Of a stretch of 64,000 nucleotides of DNA, positions 37,622-46,141 are shown piece after piece. The first letter of the stretch is position 1, and each line of letters starts with the position of its first letter. The position numbers were made by a program, and so were the translations under genes. The stretch is from an uncultured Oscillospiraceae bacterium. GTDB lineage: Bacteria; Bacillota; Clostridia; Oscillospirales; Oscillospiraceae. The notes below the pieces were generated by a model. That model saw nothing but the letters and a program-made list of their open reading frames with translations, was not told the origin of the DNA and did not search any database. The stretch is from contig CALWVS010000004.1 in the NCBI GenBank assembly GCA_944385095.1, forward strand, positions 1-64,000, written 5' to 3'.

Positions 37622-38512
37622 ATGTTTCACTTCAAGAAAGTTCAACTGATTTCCACTACTCTCGCCATTCTGCTGCTATTGTCTGGCTGTACCACCCATG
37701 CACGCTCTACTGATTCCTCAAATCCATCTACCTCTACCACTCAATCATCTTCAACCTCAACCCCATCCAGCTCCTCCTCTGTAATGGAACAGGATGCTTC
37801 TATGGATGAATCCAATACAGAGAACAATACCTCTGAAGTGCCATCTGTGGAACCAGTTGTCTATGATTTCTCCAGCCCAGTACCAGAAAGCGACCCAGTG
37901 GACACTTCCTATTTTGAGGATGCTGCCTTCATCGGAGATTCCCGCACCGATGGTTTTATGATTTACAGTGGAATTGGATGTGGGGATAATCTCACTGCCA
38001 ATGGACTCTCTATTTTTAAAATTATGAAGGAGGCTTTTTTCAAAATTGATGGGCAGTCCTACACGCTGGCTCAGGCATTGGAGCGCAAACAGTATGGAAA
38101 AATTTATCTCTCTTTGGGTGTAAACGAACTTGGATACTATGATGACAAAGGTTTTTATAAGGCATACTGTGAAACCATTGACCTGATTCGTGAAGTACAA
38201 CCCCATGCTGTCATCTATATTCAAGGGCTGATTCCCCTGAATGAAGATGTGATTGCTTCCACCGGCGGTGCCAGCTATTTAAAAAACGATAAGTTATGTA
38301 CCTATAATGACCTAATGAAGCAGGTAGCAGAGGAAAAACAGGTGGCATATTTGGATCTTTACTCTGAATTTGTCCAGGATGATGGACAGCTACCTGCCGA
38401 TGCCAGTACAGATGGTGTCCATTTGCGGAAAGCTTACTGTGAGCAGTGGCTGACATATCTGGAAAACCACACCATCTCTTATGAAGCCCTCTATGGTTCA
38501 GAGGAAGTATAA
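37622..38512 (+). CDS. SGNH/GDSL-type lipoprotein, possible peptidoglycan O-acetyl transferase or esterase
   Basis: A 296-residue exported lipoprotein: lipobox LLLLSGC near residue 24, then about 65 Ser/Thr-rich residues as a cell-wall spacer, then an SGNH domain. Block I is FIGDSRTDGF (nucleophile Ser), block III is SLGVNELG, and block V is DGVHLRKAY (catalytic Asp and His). In Bacillus the sigV-rsiV pair is followed by oatA, a membrane acyltransferase whose outer domain is also SGNH. This gene has only the outer domain, so it may remove or transfer acetyl groups on peptidoglycan with a separate membrane partner. Confidence 0.85.
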   Translation: MFHFKKVQLISTTLAILLLLSGCTTHARSTDSSNPSTSTTQSSSTSTPSSSSSVMEQDASMDESNTENNTSEVPSVEPVVYDFSSPVPESDPVDTSYFEDAAFIGDSRTDGFMIYSGIGCGDNLTANGLSIFKIMKEAFFKIDGQSYTLAQALERKQYGKIYLSLGVNELGYYDDKGFYKAYCETIDLIREVQPHAVIYIQGLIPLNEDVIASTGGASYLKNDKLCTYNDLMKQVAEEKQVAYLDLYSEFVQDDGQLPADASTDGVHLRKAYCEQWLTYLENHTISYEALYGSEEV

Positions 38513-38518
38513 TTGATA

Positions 38519-38563
38519 AAAACACTCCACACAGCCCTATCTAATAACTGTGTGGAGTGTTTT
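38519..38563. terminator. Bidirectional terminator
   Basis: AAAACACTCCACACAG (38519-38534) pairs with CTGTGTGGAGTGTTTT (38548-38563), with A/T runs on both sides; it serves the SGNH gene and the converging abgT. Confidence 0.9.
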
Positions 38564-38583
38564 ATGTTACATCAATCCATCTT

Positions 38584-40124
38584 TTAGAGATAAATATTTC
38601 CGCCAGGACCCAATGGCAAATCAAATAGCATCCATACAATCACCTGAAGAATCCATACAATTCCAAAGGTAATGGAGAATGGAATCATATTTGCAATGAC
38701 AGAGCCAAGCCCTGCCTTACTATCATACTTACGGGCATAGCCTAAAATAATGGGCAGTAAGTAAACAGTGGGCTGATGGGGTTGGTCACAGAGTCGCCAA
38801 TACGGTAAACCATCTGTGTAATGGCTGGGTCATATCCCCAAAGCATCATCATAGGCACAAAGACAGGTGCAAGAATTGCCCATTTTGCAGAGGCTGAACC
38901 GATAAACATATTGACCGTTGCTGACAGAAGAATCATACCGATAATCAAAGGCAGTCCATCAAATCCAATTTTCTGCAAGAAATCTGCTCCGTTGACTGCC
39001 AGAATCGTACCCAGATTAGAAACGGCGAACAGATTGGTGAAAATGGAGATGACAAAGCACATAAACACATAGCCGCCCATCTCAGCAAAACCGGCACTCA
39101 CATCGTCCCAGACATCTTTATCTTTTTTATACTTCCCAATGACAACACCATATACAATGCCCGGAATCAACAGCAGCAATGTGACAGTGAATACAATTCC
39201 CTTGGTAAAGGGGGCATTGGGAGCCGTAATGGAACCATTTTCATCACCCAACAGAGGATGATTTCCAAACAGTGGCACACTGAGCAACACCAAAACCACA
39301 ATGAAAATCAGAACAGAAATCCCTGCATAGACAAGCCCCTTTTTCTCTTTTGGGGACAGTCCCTTTAATGTATTTTCCTCATGCCCCAGTGTATACTCCC
39401 CTGCTGGAAACCGTGGCAGCATAATCTTTTCTGTCAGGAAGGTACCACCTAACATAAGCAGCGGGCAGGACACCACAATAAAATAGAGGTTGATGGCCAT
39501 AGAAGAAGAATAGGTTGGATCTACCATTTGCGCTGCTGGTTCTGTAAATCCATATGCCAGCGCATCTGCCAAACCCAGCGGAATATGAGCACAAAATCCT
39601 GCCGTCACAGAGGCATAGGCTAGAAACAAACCCAACATGGGACTACGACCAATGGACATATAGAGCATGGCACCCAGGGGAGGCAAAATAATAAAACCAG
39701 CATCCCCGGCAATATTCAAATTTGTCCCCAAAAAGATGATTGCCATGGTAATGACCCATCCTTTGGACTTTCCCAAAAAATGTTCCATTACAGCTACCAA
39801 AAATCCGCTTTTTTCTGCCACTGATGAACCAATGACAGCCACCAACACCATTGCCAGTGGTGCAAATCCTGCAAAGTTGGAGATGGTATTGCTCCACAAA
39901 TACTTCAGTCCATCTACAGAAAAGAGATTGAACACCTCTATTTTGCTCTGGTCGGATGGATTGATGGCACTGACACCCAAAACACTGCACAACAGAGAAA
40001 CCAATACTACCACAACAGACAACCCCAAAAACATGGTGATTGGGTCTGGCAGTTTGTTGCCTGCCCTCTCAATGGCATCTAAAATACGGTCCAATATCCC
40101 CTTTTTTGTTTTTTCCTTGGTCAT
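38584..40124 (-). pseudogene. abgT: AbgT-family transporter with a C-terminal frameshift
   Basis: AbgT proteins import p-aminobenzoyl-glutamate or related peptides. The first 460 residues are intact and typical (TNLNIAGDAGFIILPPLGAMLY, HIPLGLADALA, IGSASAKWAILAPVFVPMM, YRIGDSVTNPISPL). The frame then hits a stop at 38742. In the -1 frame the expected C terminus continues as ILGYARKYDSKAGLGSVIAN and onward to a stop at 38584, with the usual last membrane helix. The simplest reading is loss of one base near 38745-38752, where TTATTTTAGG would need an extra A. Restored, the protein would have about 513 residues, normal for AbgT. A sequencing error is the main alternative. Confidence 0.85.
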
Positions 40125-40182
40125 GATTTCTTCCCCTTTCCAACCTATACTTTGAGATTGTACATTTAATCATGTCCACACT

Positions 40183-41241
40183 TTACAGTTCAGCCAGCAG
40201 AGCCACCAAAAACTGATACATCCGCCTTGTGGAAGAAATGCTCAATTTTTCTCCTGGCGCATGGAAGTAGTGGGCAGTGGGTCCCATCGCGATGGCCTGT
40301 GCCTGTGGCAGTTTTTCCAAAAAGTATCCTGTTTCCAGACCGGCATGAAAAACCACAGTACGGGGGTTTTCCCCAAACTTGGCTTTGTAGAGTTCTTTTG
40401 CTTTTTCCAATAATGGCAGTTCTTCTCTGTAATGCCAACTGGGATAATAATGGAAGGTGCGGCACTCTGCTCCCACGCTTTTGGCTGCATACTCCAGCGC
40501 ACGATTGAGGAAAGTCTGGGAACTCTGATAGGTTGCTCTGATTTCAAACACCAGCCGCAATGCCTGCTCCTCCAGTCTGACCTCTCCCAAATTGTCTGAA
40601 CTTTCTACCACGTGTGGCATTTGACTGTTCATCTGAAACATTCCATTGGGGCAAAGGTGCAAAAGACACAGTATTTTTTCCAATGTCTCCTCATGTACCA
40701 CCTGTAACGGGGAGGCTGCTTCTTCCATACTCAGTGTCAATGAAGGAGCTACTTTGTGATATTGTGCCTGATAGTCCTGTTCCAGTTGTGAAACAACGGT
40801 TTGCAACTGTTCTGGATGTGGGACACCTACCAAAATTTCTCCATCTCTTGGAATGGCCAGACGGAAATTCCCACACCGCAGACCAGCCAACTGTATTTTT
40901 TCCATCGTTTCATATAGATGCTGGAGTATCTCCGTCATCAAGGTGGCTGCACTGCCCCGACCTCTATGAATATCCTCACCCGAATGCCCTCCCGGCAATC
41001 CTTTCAGAGAAATGTAGTACCAATTCAAAGTGGTATCTGGTTTTTCCCATACAACAGGCAGGGTGATTTCACATCCATTTCCACCACTGCTGCCACACAA
41101 TATGGCATCTTCCTCCGCAAAATCTAAATTGATGATATGTTTTGCATGGAGCAAGCTGCCATCCACTGCAATGGCACCACTAAAATCATCTTCCTCAATT
41201 GTACAAAAAAAACAACCCTTCCAATTCCCACCTGTCCTGTT
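40183..41241 (-). pseudogene. pepD: 5'-truncated PepD-like M20 dipeptidase
   Basis: Remnant of an aminoacyl-histidine dipeptidase (PepD, about 485 residues). The open frame from GTG 41166 gives 327 residues, beginning inside the catalytic domain and including the lid domain (LKGLPGGHSGEDIHRGRG; NAIPRE-like RLAIPRDGE) and the C-terminal part (VVFHAGLETGYFLEK; GPTAHYFHAPGE). Recognisable sequence extends upstream in frame (FFCTIEEDDFSGA, holding the EE pair of the metal site) to an in-frame TAG at 41242. About 130 N-terminal residues, with the first metal-binding His and Asp, are absent. That DNA is now the promoter of the divergent regulator, so the gene is almost certainly inactive. abgT follows 58 nt downstream. 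Confidence 0.85.
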
Positions 41242-41251
41242 CTATTTCTTG

Positions 41252-41280
41252 TTGACATGACATTCTAAAGAGATTATGAT
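41252..41280 (+). promoter_or_regulatory. SigA promoter of the regulator gene
   Basis: TTGACA (41252-41257), 17-bp spacer, TATGAT (41275-41280), almost consensus. It lies where the missing 5' end of pepD should be. Confidence 0.85.
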
Positions 41281-41306
41281 TGGTATCACAGAATTTTCGT
41301 GTCATT

Positions 41307-41360
41307 CCCCACAAAAACCATCTTTTTTCATTTCCTACAAACGGAACTCATTTTGTGGGG
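41307..41360 (+). repeat. Inverted repeat in the regulator's leader
   Basis: CCCCACAAAA (41307-41316) and TTTTGTGGGG (41351-41360) are perfect complements separated by 34 nt. They could form a leader stem ending 9 nt before the ribosome site, or be two operator half-sites for autoregulation. Confidence 0.55.
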
Positions 41361-41377
41361 CAATCAGGAGGCAACAC

Positions 41378-42766
41378 ATGGCAATCCACATTGCTCTTTT
41401 GGTAAAATCCCATCTTGCCCATTACTGTGAACAAAATTTTCCTAAAAATACTGGGCACTATGTTGTCTCATACCACTGTTATGAGACATTGACTGAATTA
41501 CACCAATTATATCTCTCTCTGGTCGGACAAGTAGATGGCGTTGTCACCAGTGGTCTGGTTCCACACACCTATCTCCAACAGTTGAAGGTTCCAAATGGTC
41601 CTATTTTGTCCTACTTTCATTTTGATATTGAAAATACATATCGCATCATTTTACGTGAGAGTGTACAACGTCAACATCTGGAGTTGTCACGGGTGGGCAC
41701 CGACTTTCTGCCTGCTGGTGTTTCTCTGCAACAGGTGTTGGAAGATGATGATATGCCCCAGTATGTGAGACTGTTTGAACAACATCTTTGTTCACTCAGC
41801 CAGCGTGAACTGGAGACAGAAGAAGCTCAAATTTTAGAGGGGTATCGCAACCTGTACCAAGCTGGGCAACTGGACTATGTGTTGACCTACTTTTACAGTT
41901 GTGTGGTAGGGATGGCTGATTGGTCCATTGACTGCCACTACCTTTACCCAAGTGAGAGTGAATACCACCGTGTGATGGATCACCTGTGTCAGGAGGCAAA
42001 CCTGTTACAGGCGGAACGTGGCAGTCCAGCAGTGATTCACTTGTCTCTCACACATACCAACAGCAGAGACACTCAATATGAATTACGACTCTCGGAATTT
42101 CATATCAGTTTACTGGACTTTTTGCGTCAAAGGCAGTATGATGCCTCTATCAAACAGGGCAGCCACTATTTTGAACTCTATACTGACTTCAATACACTGG
42201 AAACCATGACGAACCATTTCACAGTCTGCCCCCTCAGAACCCATTTGCCTCTGGTGGGACAGCTCTGTCAGGCAGTGGGCTATGGGACCGGGCAAACCTT
42301 TTTCAAAGCAAAACAGAACGCCATGGAAGCTGTGACCTGTGCCCTCAATCTAAAGCTTTCCAATCTCTCAGTCCATTTAGATGACAGTGGTCATCTAAAC
42401 CAGCTTCCATCTGGAATACAACAAAAAGCAACCGCCCTTCCCTCTGGTATTACCAAACAGTCCCTTCTCGCCACTGCGGAACAGGCAAAGCTCTCACCTG
42501 AAACCATTTCCCGCATCTATTCCGTTATATCGGCAACAGGGAGTGATTCCCTCACATCTCAGGAACTGATTGAGCGGTTAGGGCTGTCTCTGCGCACTGC
42601 CAACCGCTATCTTGCCCATCTGGTACAGGCAAATCTGGCCCATTCTATTGGGCAAAAGCCCACCATGACCAAAGGACGTCCTCAGACCATTTATTCTCTC
42701 ACTCCCATGGTACAGGCACTGTGTTCCACTCAATCTGAACCAAACACAACCACACAAAAATCCTGA
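41378..42766 (+). CDS. Winged-helix transcriptional regulator with large N-terminal sensor region
   Basis: A 462-residue protein starting at ATG 41378 behind CAGGAGG; the longer frame to 41276 overlaps the promoter. Residues about 270-340 include FHISLLDFLRQRQ and YGTGQTFFKAKQNAMEAVTCA, reminiscent of the degenerate cyclase-like sensor domains found in some Clostridial regulators. The last 70 residues form a winged-helix DNA-binding unit (SLTSQELIERLGLSLRTANRYLAHLVQANL, then GRPQTIYSL). No family name is assigned with confidence. Its position, divergent to pepD-abgT, suggests it once controlled that operon, which is now broken. Confidence 0.7.
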   Translation: MAIHIALLVKSHLAHYCEQNFPKNTGHYVVSYHCYETLTELHQLYLSLVGQVDGVVTSGLVPHTYLQQLKVPNGPILSYFHFDIENTYRIILRESVQRQHLELSRVGTDFLPAGVSLQQVLEDDDMPQYVRLFEQHLCSLSQRELETEEAQILEGYRNLYQAGQLDYVLTYFYSCVVGMADWSIDCHYLYPSESEYHRVMDHLCQEANLLQAERGSPAVIHLSLTHTNSRDTQYELRLSEFHISLLDFLRQRQYDASIKQGSHYFELYTDFNTLETMTNHFTVCPLRTHLPLVGQLCQAVGYGTGQTFFKAKQNAMEAVTCALNLKLSNLSVHLDDSGHLNQLPSGIQQKATALPSGITKQSLLATAEQAKLSPETISRIYSVISATGSDSLTSQELIERLGLSLRTANRYLAHLVQANLAHSIGQKPTMTKGRPQTIYSLTPMVQALCSTQSEPNTTTQKS

Positions 42767-42777
42767 ATGAAACAATA

Positions 42778-42814
42778 GGGACAGGCGAGGATTCTGTATC
42801 TCATCGCCTGTCCC
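42778..42814. terminator. Bidirectional terminator
   Basis: GGGACAGGCGA (42778-42788) pairs with TCGCCTGTCCC (42804-42814), between two convergent genes. Confidence 0.75.
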
Positions 42815-42836
42815 TGTATCCTATTTTATTTTGTTT

Positions 42837-43502
42837 TTATGGGCACTCCTGCTTCATGGCAAAGTACCCAATGAGTACACTCCAGACATATGCACAGGTC
42901 TTTGGAATCATCAGCATTCCAACGGTAGGAATGGCATCTGACCACAGTGCAACGGGAATATAAAAAGCAAAACTTAACACAATGGTCAGCCACATCCAAC
43001 GAAATGCTCTGTCCTGATGCTTTGCTGCACTGCGGTAAAACAGAACAATCACCAATAATCCGAGCAAAAGGAAGGGAATATTGCGGTAAATACCCCATGA
43101 GAGTGGGGCATCTGCACAAAGCCACTGATTTTGTGGCATCATACACAAAACAATGCGCAGAATTGCCAATCCATAGACTGTTGCAGTCATCCCCTTCTGC
43201 CCAGAAATTTGATACCGCTGACGCCAAACATGGTACAACATCACATAGAACATGGTCATTGTAATGGATGTGACCCATTTTCCAATTCCTAGGGGCACTG
43301 TGTACTGTTCCATTCCAGTGGTACACAGAGCCAAAATACGTGGGACTAGGTGAAAGGCATCTCCACTTCCCAGCACAACTGCCATCCACCCAAATAGTTG
43401 AAATTGGCGATTTCCATGACTTCTCAGCACCATCAGCACACCAATGGTAATCACCAAAATCAGATATGCCACATCAAAAATCGGTTCCATCATTGCCTGC
43501 AT
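42837..43502 (-). CDS. Uncharacterised polytopic membrane protein
   Basis: About 221 residues with six or seven hydrophobic segments, including a short soluble loop (YHVWRQRYQISGQKG). No known transporter motif is recognised. ATG 43502 has GAGGGA at 6-nt spacing; GTG 43505 is an alternative. It starts 4 nt after the stop codon of the preceding membrane-protein gene, so the two are coupled and probably form one complex or function. Likely under the TetR repressor encoded next door. Confidence 0.7.
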   Translation of the reverse strand: MQAMMEPIFDVAYLILVITIGVLMVLRSHGNRQFQLFGWMAVVLGSGDAFHLVPRILALCTTGMEQYTVPLGIGKWVTSITMTMFYVMLYHVWRQRYQISGQKGMTATVYGLAILRIVLCMMPQNQWLCADAPLSWGIYRNIPFLLLGLLVIVLFYRSAAKHQDRAFRWMWLTIVLSFAFYIPVALWSDAIPTVGMLMIPKTCAYVWSVLIGYFAMKQECP

Positions 43503-43505
43503 CAC

Positions 43506-43955
43506 TTATCCCTCGTTTCCTTTGATTTTAGTTTCCTTCCCCTGGTTGGAAACCACCTTCAAATAATGCAAACCAAACAAAATCCCTGCCAACAACAGTG
43601 ATGCACCCAGTCCAGAATAAAACACTGCAATCCACTGCTCTGGCATCCAATGACAGACTCGAATCAAAATCCCACCTGTCATCATAATTGCCATAATGAC
43701 AAAGGATTTTAAATCAAAAAAGCAGAGAAAACATTTTCGTTCTTCTGTATAGGCACAAATTCTTGTGGTATGTTTACGCACCAGCTTTCCAAAAACAAAC
43801 ACTTGAAATACAGAAAAAATCAAAATGGACAACAAAAAATTTCCCACTGAGTGGTAGGGTGCATATGCCATCCATCCAATCCGTAAGACATTCCATCCTG
43901 CCACACTCCATACCAGACATGCCAACAGAAGCAAGGTATTGCGTTTGACTGTCAT
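43506..43955 (-). CDS. Uncharacterised membrane protein
   Basis: A 149-residue protein with four hydrophobic segments and short basic loops (KLVRKHTTRICAYTEERK). No family is recognised. ATG 43955 is chosen because GAGAGGAGA lies 8 nt before it; the longer frame to 43982 would run through the operator. The TetR operator palindrome at 43975 is directly upstream, and no strong promoter is visible between it and the tetR terminator. Confidence 0.7.
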   Translation of the reverse strand: MTVKRNTLLLLACLVWSVAGWNVLRIGWMAYAPYHSVGNFLLSILIFSVFQVFVFGKLVRKHTTRICAYTEERKCFLCFFDLKSFVIMAIMMTGGILIRVCHWMPEQWIAVFYSGLGASLLLAGILFGLHYLKVVSNQGKETKIKGNEG

Positions 43956-43974
43956 ATTCCATCTCCTCTCTATT

Positions 43975-43989
43975 ATGAACATTGTTCAT
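43975..43989 (-). promoter_or_regulatory. TetR operator copy in front of the membrane-protein pair
   Basis: ATGAACATTGTTCAT is a perfect 15-bp palindrome (central T), 20 bp before the start codon. A near-identical site overlaps the tetR promoter. Confidence 0.75.
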
Positions 43990-44000
43990 TTTTATGAAGA

Positions 44001-44030
44001 AAAAATTCCCACTTGTCTATGGGAATTTTT
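44001..44030. terminator. Terminator of the tetR-type gene
   Basis: AAAAATTCCCA (44001-44011) pairs with TGGGAATTTTT (44020-44030). The tetR stop codon (44017-44019) lies in the loop, so the last codons form one arm of the stem. Confidence 0.8.
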
Positions 44031-44592
44031 TTGTCTCATAAATGGTTCTGCGTACCATCTCTAAAATGGTGTCTGGGCAGTAATTTTGCCGTAACATGGC
44101 AGATAACATCAAAGAGAATAACATATCTGCAAACTGTTCTGGTGTAAACTGGTCTGTAAAGGCATCTGACCGAACCTTTGGGTCGTGTTTTAATACAAAA
44201 CACAGCCCATCTAAAATATGCTTCCACGCCTGTTGCATACGACGTCTGCCATCTGACTTATCCTCCCCCACAAACCCAAAAGAATGGAAAGAAAAAAAAC
44301 CTGGGTATCGTCTGTTTCCTTCTTCCATGTGTTGGTATAGGGATGTAATCCAAACCTGAATATCCAGAATTGAAGTTGTGTTGTCTGGTTGGTGAAAAAT
44401 CTCATGCCAGACACTTTCTACTGTCTCCCCTACCAACTCTGCTTTTGAGTTAAAATAGTTATAAATAGAGCCAACGGAAACACCACAAGCAGCCGCAACA
44501 GAACGAATATTGAGCGCTGCCCAACCTTGTTCTTGAATCAGTGCTCGACTTACCCTTAGGATTTCTTCTTTTGATGTAACAACAGTATTCAT
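44017..44592 (-). CDS. TetR-family transcriptional repressor
   Basis: A 191-residue regulator with the TetR helix-turn-helix near its N terminus (SVAAACGVSVGSIYNYFNSKAEL, about residues 28-52) and an all-helical ligand-binding part of unassigned class. The promoter is a perfect consensus (TTGACA, 17 bp, TATAAT) whose -10 is overlapped by an operator palindrome. Strong autorepression and co-control of the two membrane proteins downstream are inferred. The inducer is unknown. Confidence 0.9.
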   Translation of the reverse strand: MNTVVTSKEEILRVSRALIQEQGWAALNIRSVAAACGVSVGSIYNYFNSKAELVGETVESVWHEIFHQPDNTTSILDIQVWITSLYQHMEEGNRRYPGFFSFHSFGFVGEDKSDGRRRMQQAWKHILDGLCFVLKHDPKVRSDAFTDQFTPEQFADMLFSLMLSAMLRQNYCPDTILEMVRRTIYETKKFP

Positions 44593-44606
44593 ATCATCAC
44601 CTCAAC

Positions 44607-44648
44607 ATGAACATCGTTCATTATACTGGTGTCCAATTTTTTTGTCAA
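44607..44648 (-). promoter_or_regulatory. Consensus promoter of tetR with overlapping operator
   Basis: Minus strand TTGACA (44643-44648), 17-bp spacer, TATAAT (44620-44625). The operator ATGAACATCGTTCAT (44607-44621, one mismatch from perfect symmetry) overlaps the -10, so a bound repressor would block the polymerase. Confidence 0.85.
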
Positions 44649-44651
44649 GAA

Positions 44652-44679
44652 AAATTTGTGTCAATAACATGACAAATTT
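44652..44679 (+). promoter_or_regulatory. Inverted repeat upstream of asnA
   Basis: AAATTTG (44652-44658) and CAAATTT (44673-44679), extended inward by TCA/TGA. It is a possible operator for asnA or tetR. The DNA from here to 44836 holds only a TATAAT (44771-44776) with no clear -35 box. Confidence 0.3.
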
Positions 44680-44836
44680 CCATAACATTTCCCAGTTTCG
44701 ATTGTCTCATACCCCGATATTTGTACAGAACTCCAAACCAAAACCCCTTTCCCTTTTTTGTGATTTATATTATAATGGTGACTATGTTTTATGTTGGCTC
44801 AAAAAGCCATTCAACCAAAAAGGAGTTGTGTCAATT

Positions 44837-45850
44837 ATGGATCGTTCCCGTATTCCACAGGGTTATTCTCCCCTGCTCAACATTTACGAAACTCAAAAGG
44901 CGATTGGTCTTTTGCGCCGTGTATTTGAAGAAAAATTGGGAAATGCCCTCAATCTGCATCGTGTGTCGGCTCCTCTCTTTGTCGGCTCCTCCACTGGACT
45001 CAACGATGACCTGAATGGTGTGGAGCGACCTGTTTCTTTTGACATTCGCAATGTATCTGATACTGCTGTTGTGGTACACTCCCTTGCAAAATGGAAGCGT
45101 CTTGCACTCAAACGCTACCAGTTCCATTCTGATGAAGGTCTTTACACCAATATGAATGCCATTCGCCGTGATGAAGATTTGGATAACTTACACTCTGCCT
45201 ATGTAGACCAGTGGGACTGGGAAAAAATCATTCGCACAGAGGATCGCACTCTGGACTATTTAAAGGAGACTGTCACACGTATTGTCCATGCTCTGCATGA
45301 GACACAACTGGTACTGCGTGCTCAGTTCCCTCAACTAAATATCCTGCCTGAATTGTCTGAGTCCATCTCTTTTGTTACCACCCAGGAATTAGAGGATCTC
45401 TATCCAGCTCTCACTCCAAAGGAGAGAGAAAATTGCTTTGTAAAGGAGCATCCTGTCACATTTTTAATTGGCATTGGTGGAAAACTCAAGTCTGGCACAC
45501 CCCATGACGGTCGTGCTCCTGACTATGATGACTGGAATCTGAATGGTGATTTACTCTGTTGGGACAGCATCAATGGACAGGCTCTGGAACTGTCCTCTAT
45601 GGGAATCCGAGTCAGTCCAGAGGTGTTGGATGCCCAGCTCACCATTGCTGGCTGTGATGACCGTCGTGAATTCCCCTTCCACAAAATGTTACTCAATGGA
45701 CAGCTTCCTCAAACCATGGGCGGCGGTATTGGTCAATCTCGTGTGTCTATGCTTCTTCTGGGCAAAGCTCATATCGGTGAAGTGCAGGTTTCTCTCTGGG
45801 ATGAGGAGACACTTGCAATCTGTGATGCTGCTGGCATCATTCTTCTCTAA
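44837..45850 (+). CDS. asnA: Aspartate--ammonia ligase (asparagine synthetase A)
   Basis: Makes asparagine from aspartate and ammonia with ATP. A 337-residue class II synthetase-like fold with family motifs: RVSAPLFVGSSTGLNDDLNGVERPV, VVHSLAKWKR, and near the end GGGIGQSRVSMLLL (motif 3, catalytic Arg). ATG 44837 has AAAAAGGAG 10 nt upstream; the frame extending to 44642 overlaps the tetR promoter and is rejected. Ammonia released by HutH in this window could in principle feed it, but no genetic link is seen. Confidence 0.95.
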   Translation: MDRSRIPQGYSPLLNIYETQKAIGLLRRVFEEKLGNALNLHRVSAPLFVGSSTGLNDDLNGVERPVSFDIRNVSDTAVVVHSLAKWKRLALKRYQFHSDEGLYTNMNAIRRDEDLDNLHSAYVDQWDWEKIIRTEDRTLDYLKETVTRIVHALHETQLVLRAQFPQLNILPELSESISFVTTQELEDLYPALTPKERENCFVKEHPVTFLIGIGGKLKSGTPHDGRAPDYDDWNLNGDLLCWDSINGQALELSSMGIRVSPEVLDAQLTIAGCDDRREFPFHKMLLNGQLPQTMGGGIGQSRVSMLLLGKAHIGEVQVSLWDEETLAICDAAGIILL

Positions 45851-45912
45851 TCTATTTGGAGCAGCACCTTTTTTCACTGCCCATTTGAAACATTTGAAAA
45901 AAAGGTAAAAAT

Positions 45913-45956
45913 AGACGGTAGAAAGTAAAAATAACAGACTTTCTGCCGTCTTTTCT
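45913..45956 (+). terminator. Terminator of asnA
   Basis: AGACGGTAGAAAG (45913-45925) pairs with CTTTCTGCCGTCT (45939-45951, one wobble), then TTTTCTTTG. Confidence 0.85.
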
Positions 45957-46012
45957 TTGTTTTTTCGGTTCCCCTTCTTTGCTTTTTCACAGTTGTTTAT
46001 CTGGAATTTCAC

Positions 46013-46041
46013 TTGACGCAACCAAAAAATCCTTATATGAT
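46013..46041 (+). promoter_or_regulatory. SigA promoter of the EAL-mrnC-rqcH operon
   Basis: TTGACG (46013-46018), 17-bp spacer, TATGAT (46036-46041). About 90 nt of untranslated leader follow; no c-di-GMP riboswitch features are seen in it. Confidence 0.75.
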
Positions 46042-46141
46042 AAACATGGAAGGGGATTGTCTATTTTATTTTTGTGCTGTAAAAATAGGGTTTGCCTGTA
46101 TCCTTTATTTGCAAGCAAATCTTTAGAAAGAGGCGATGTAT

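Noticed and set aside
38740-38755. Programmed -1 ribosomal frameshifting in abgT
   Set aside because: The site lacks a canonical X XXY YYZ slippery heptamer and no stimulatory structure is evident; a simple deletion is more likely.
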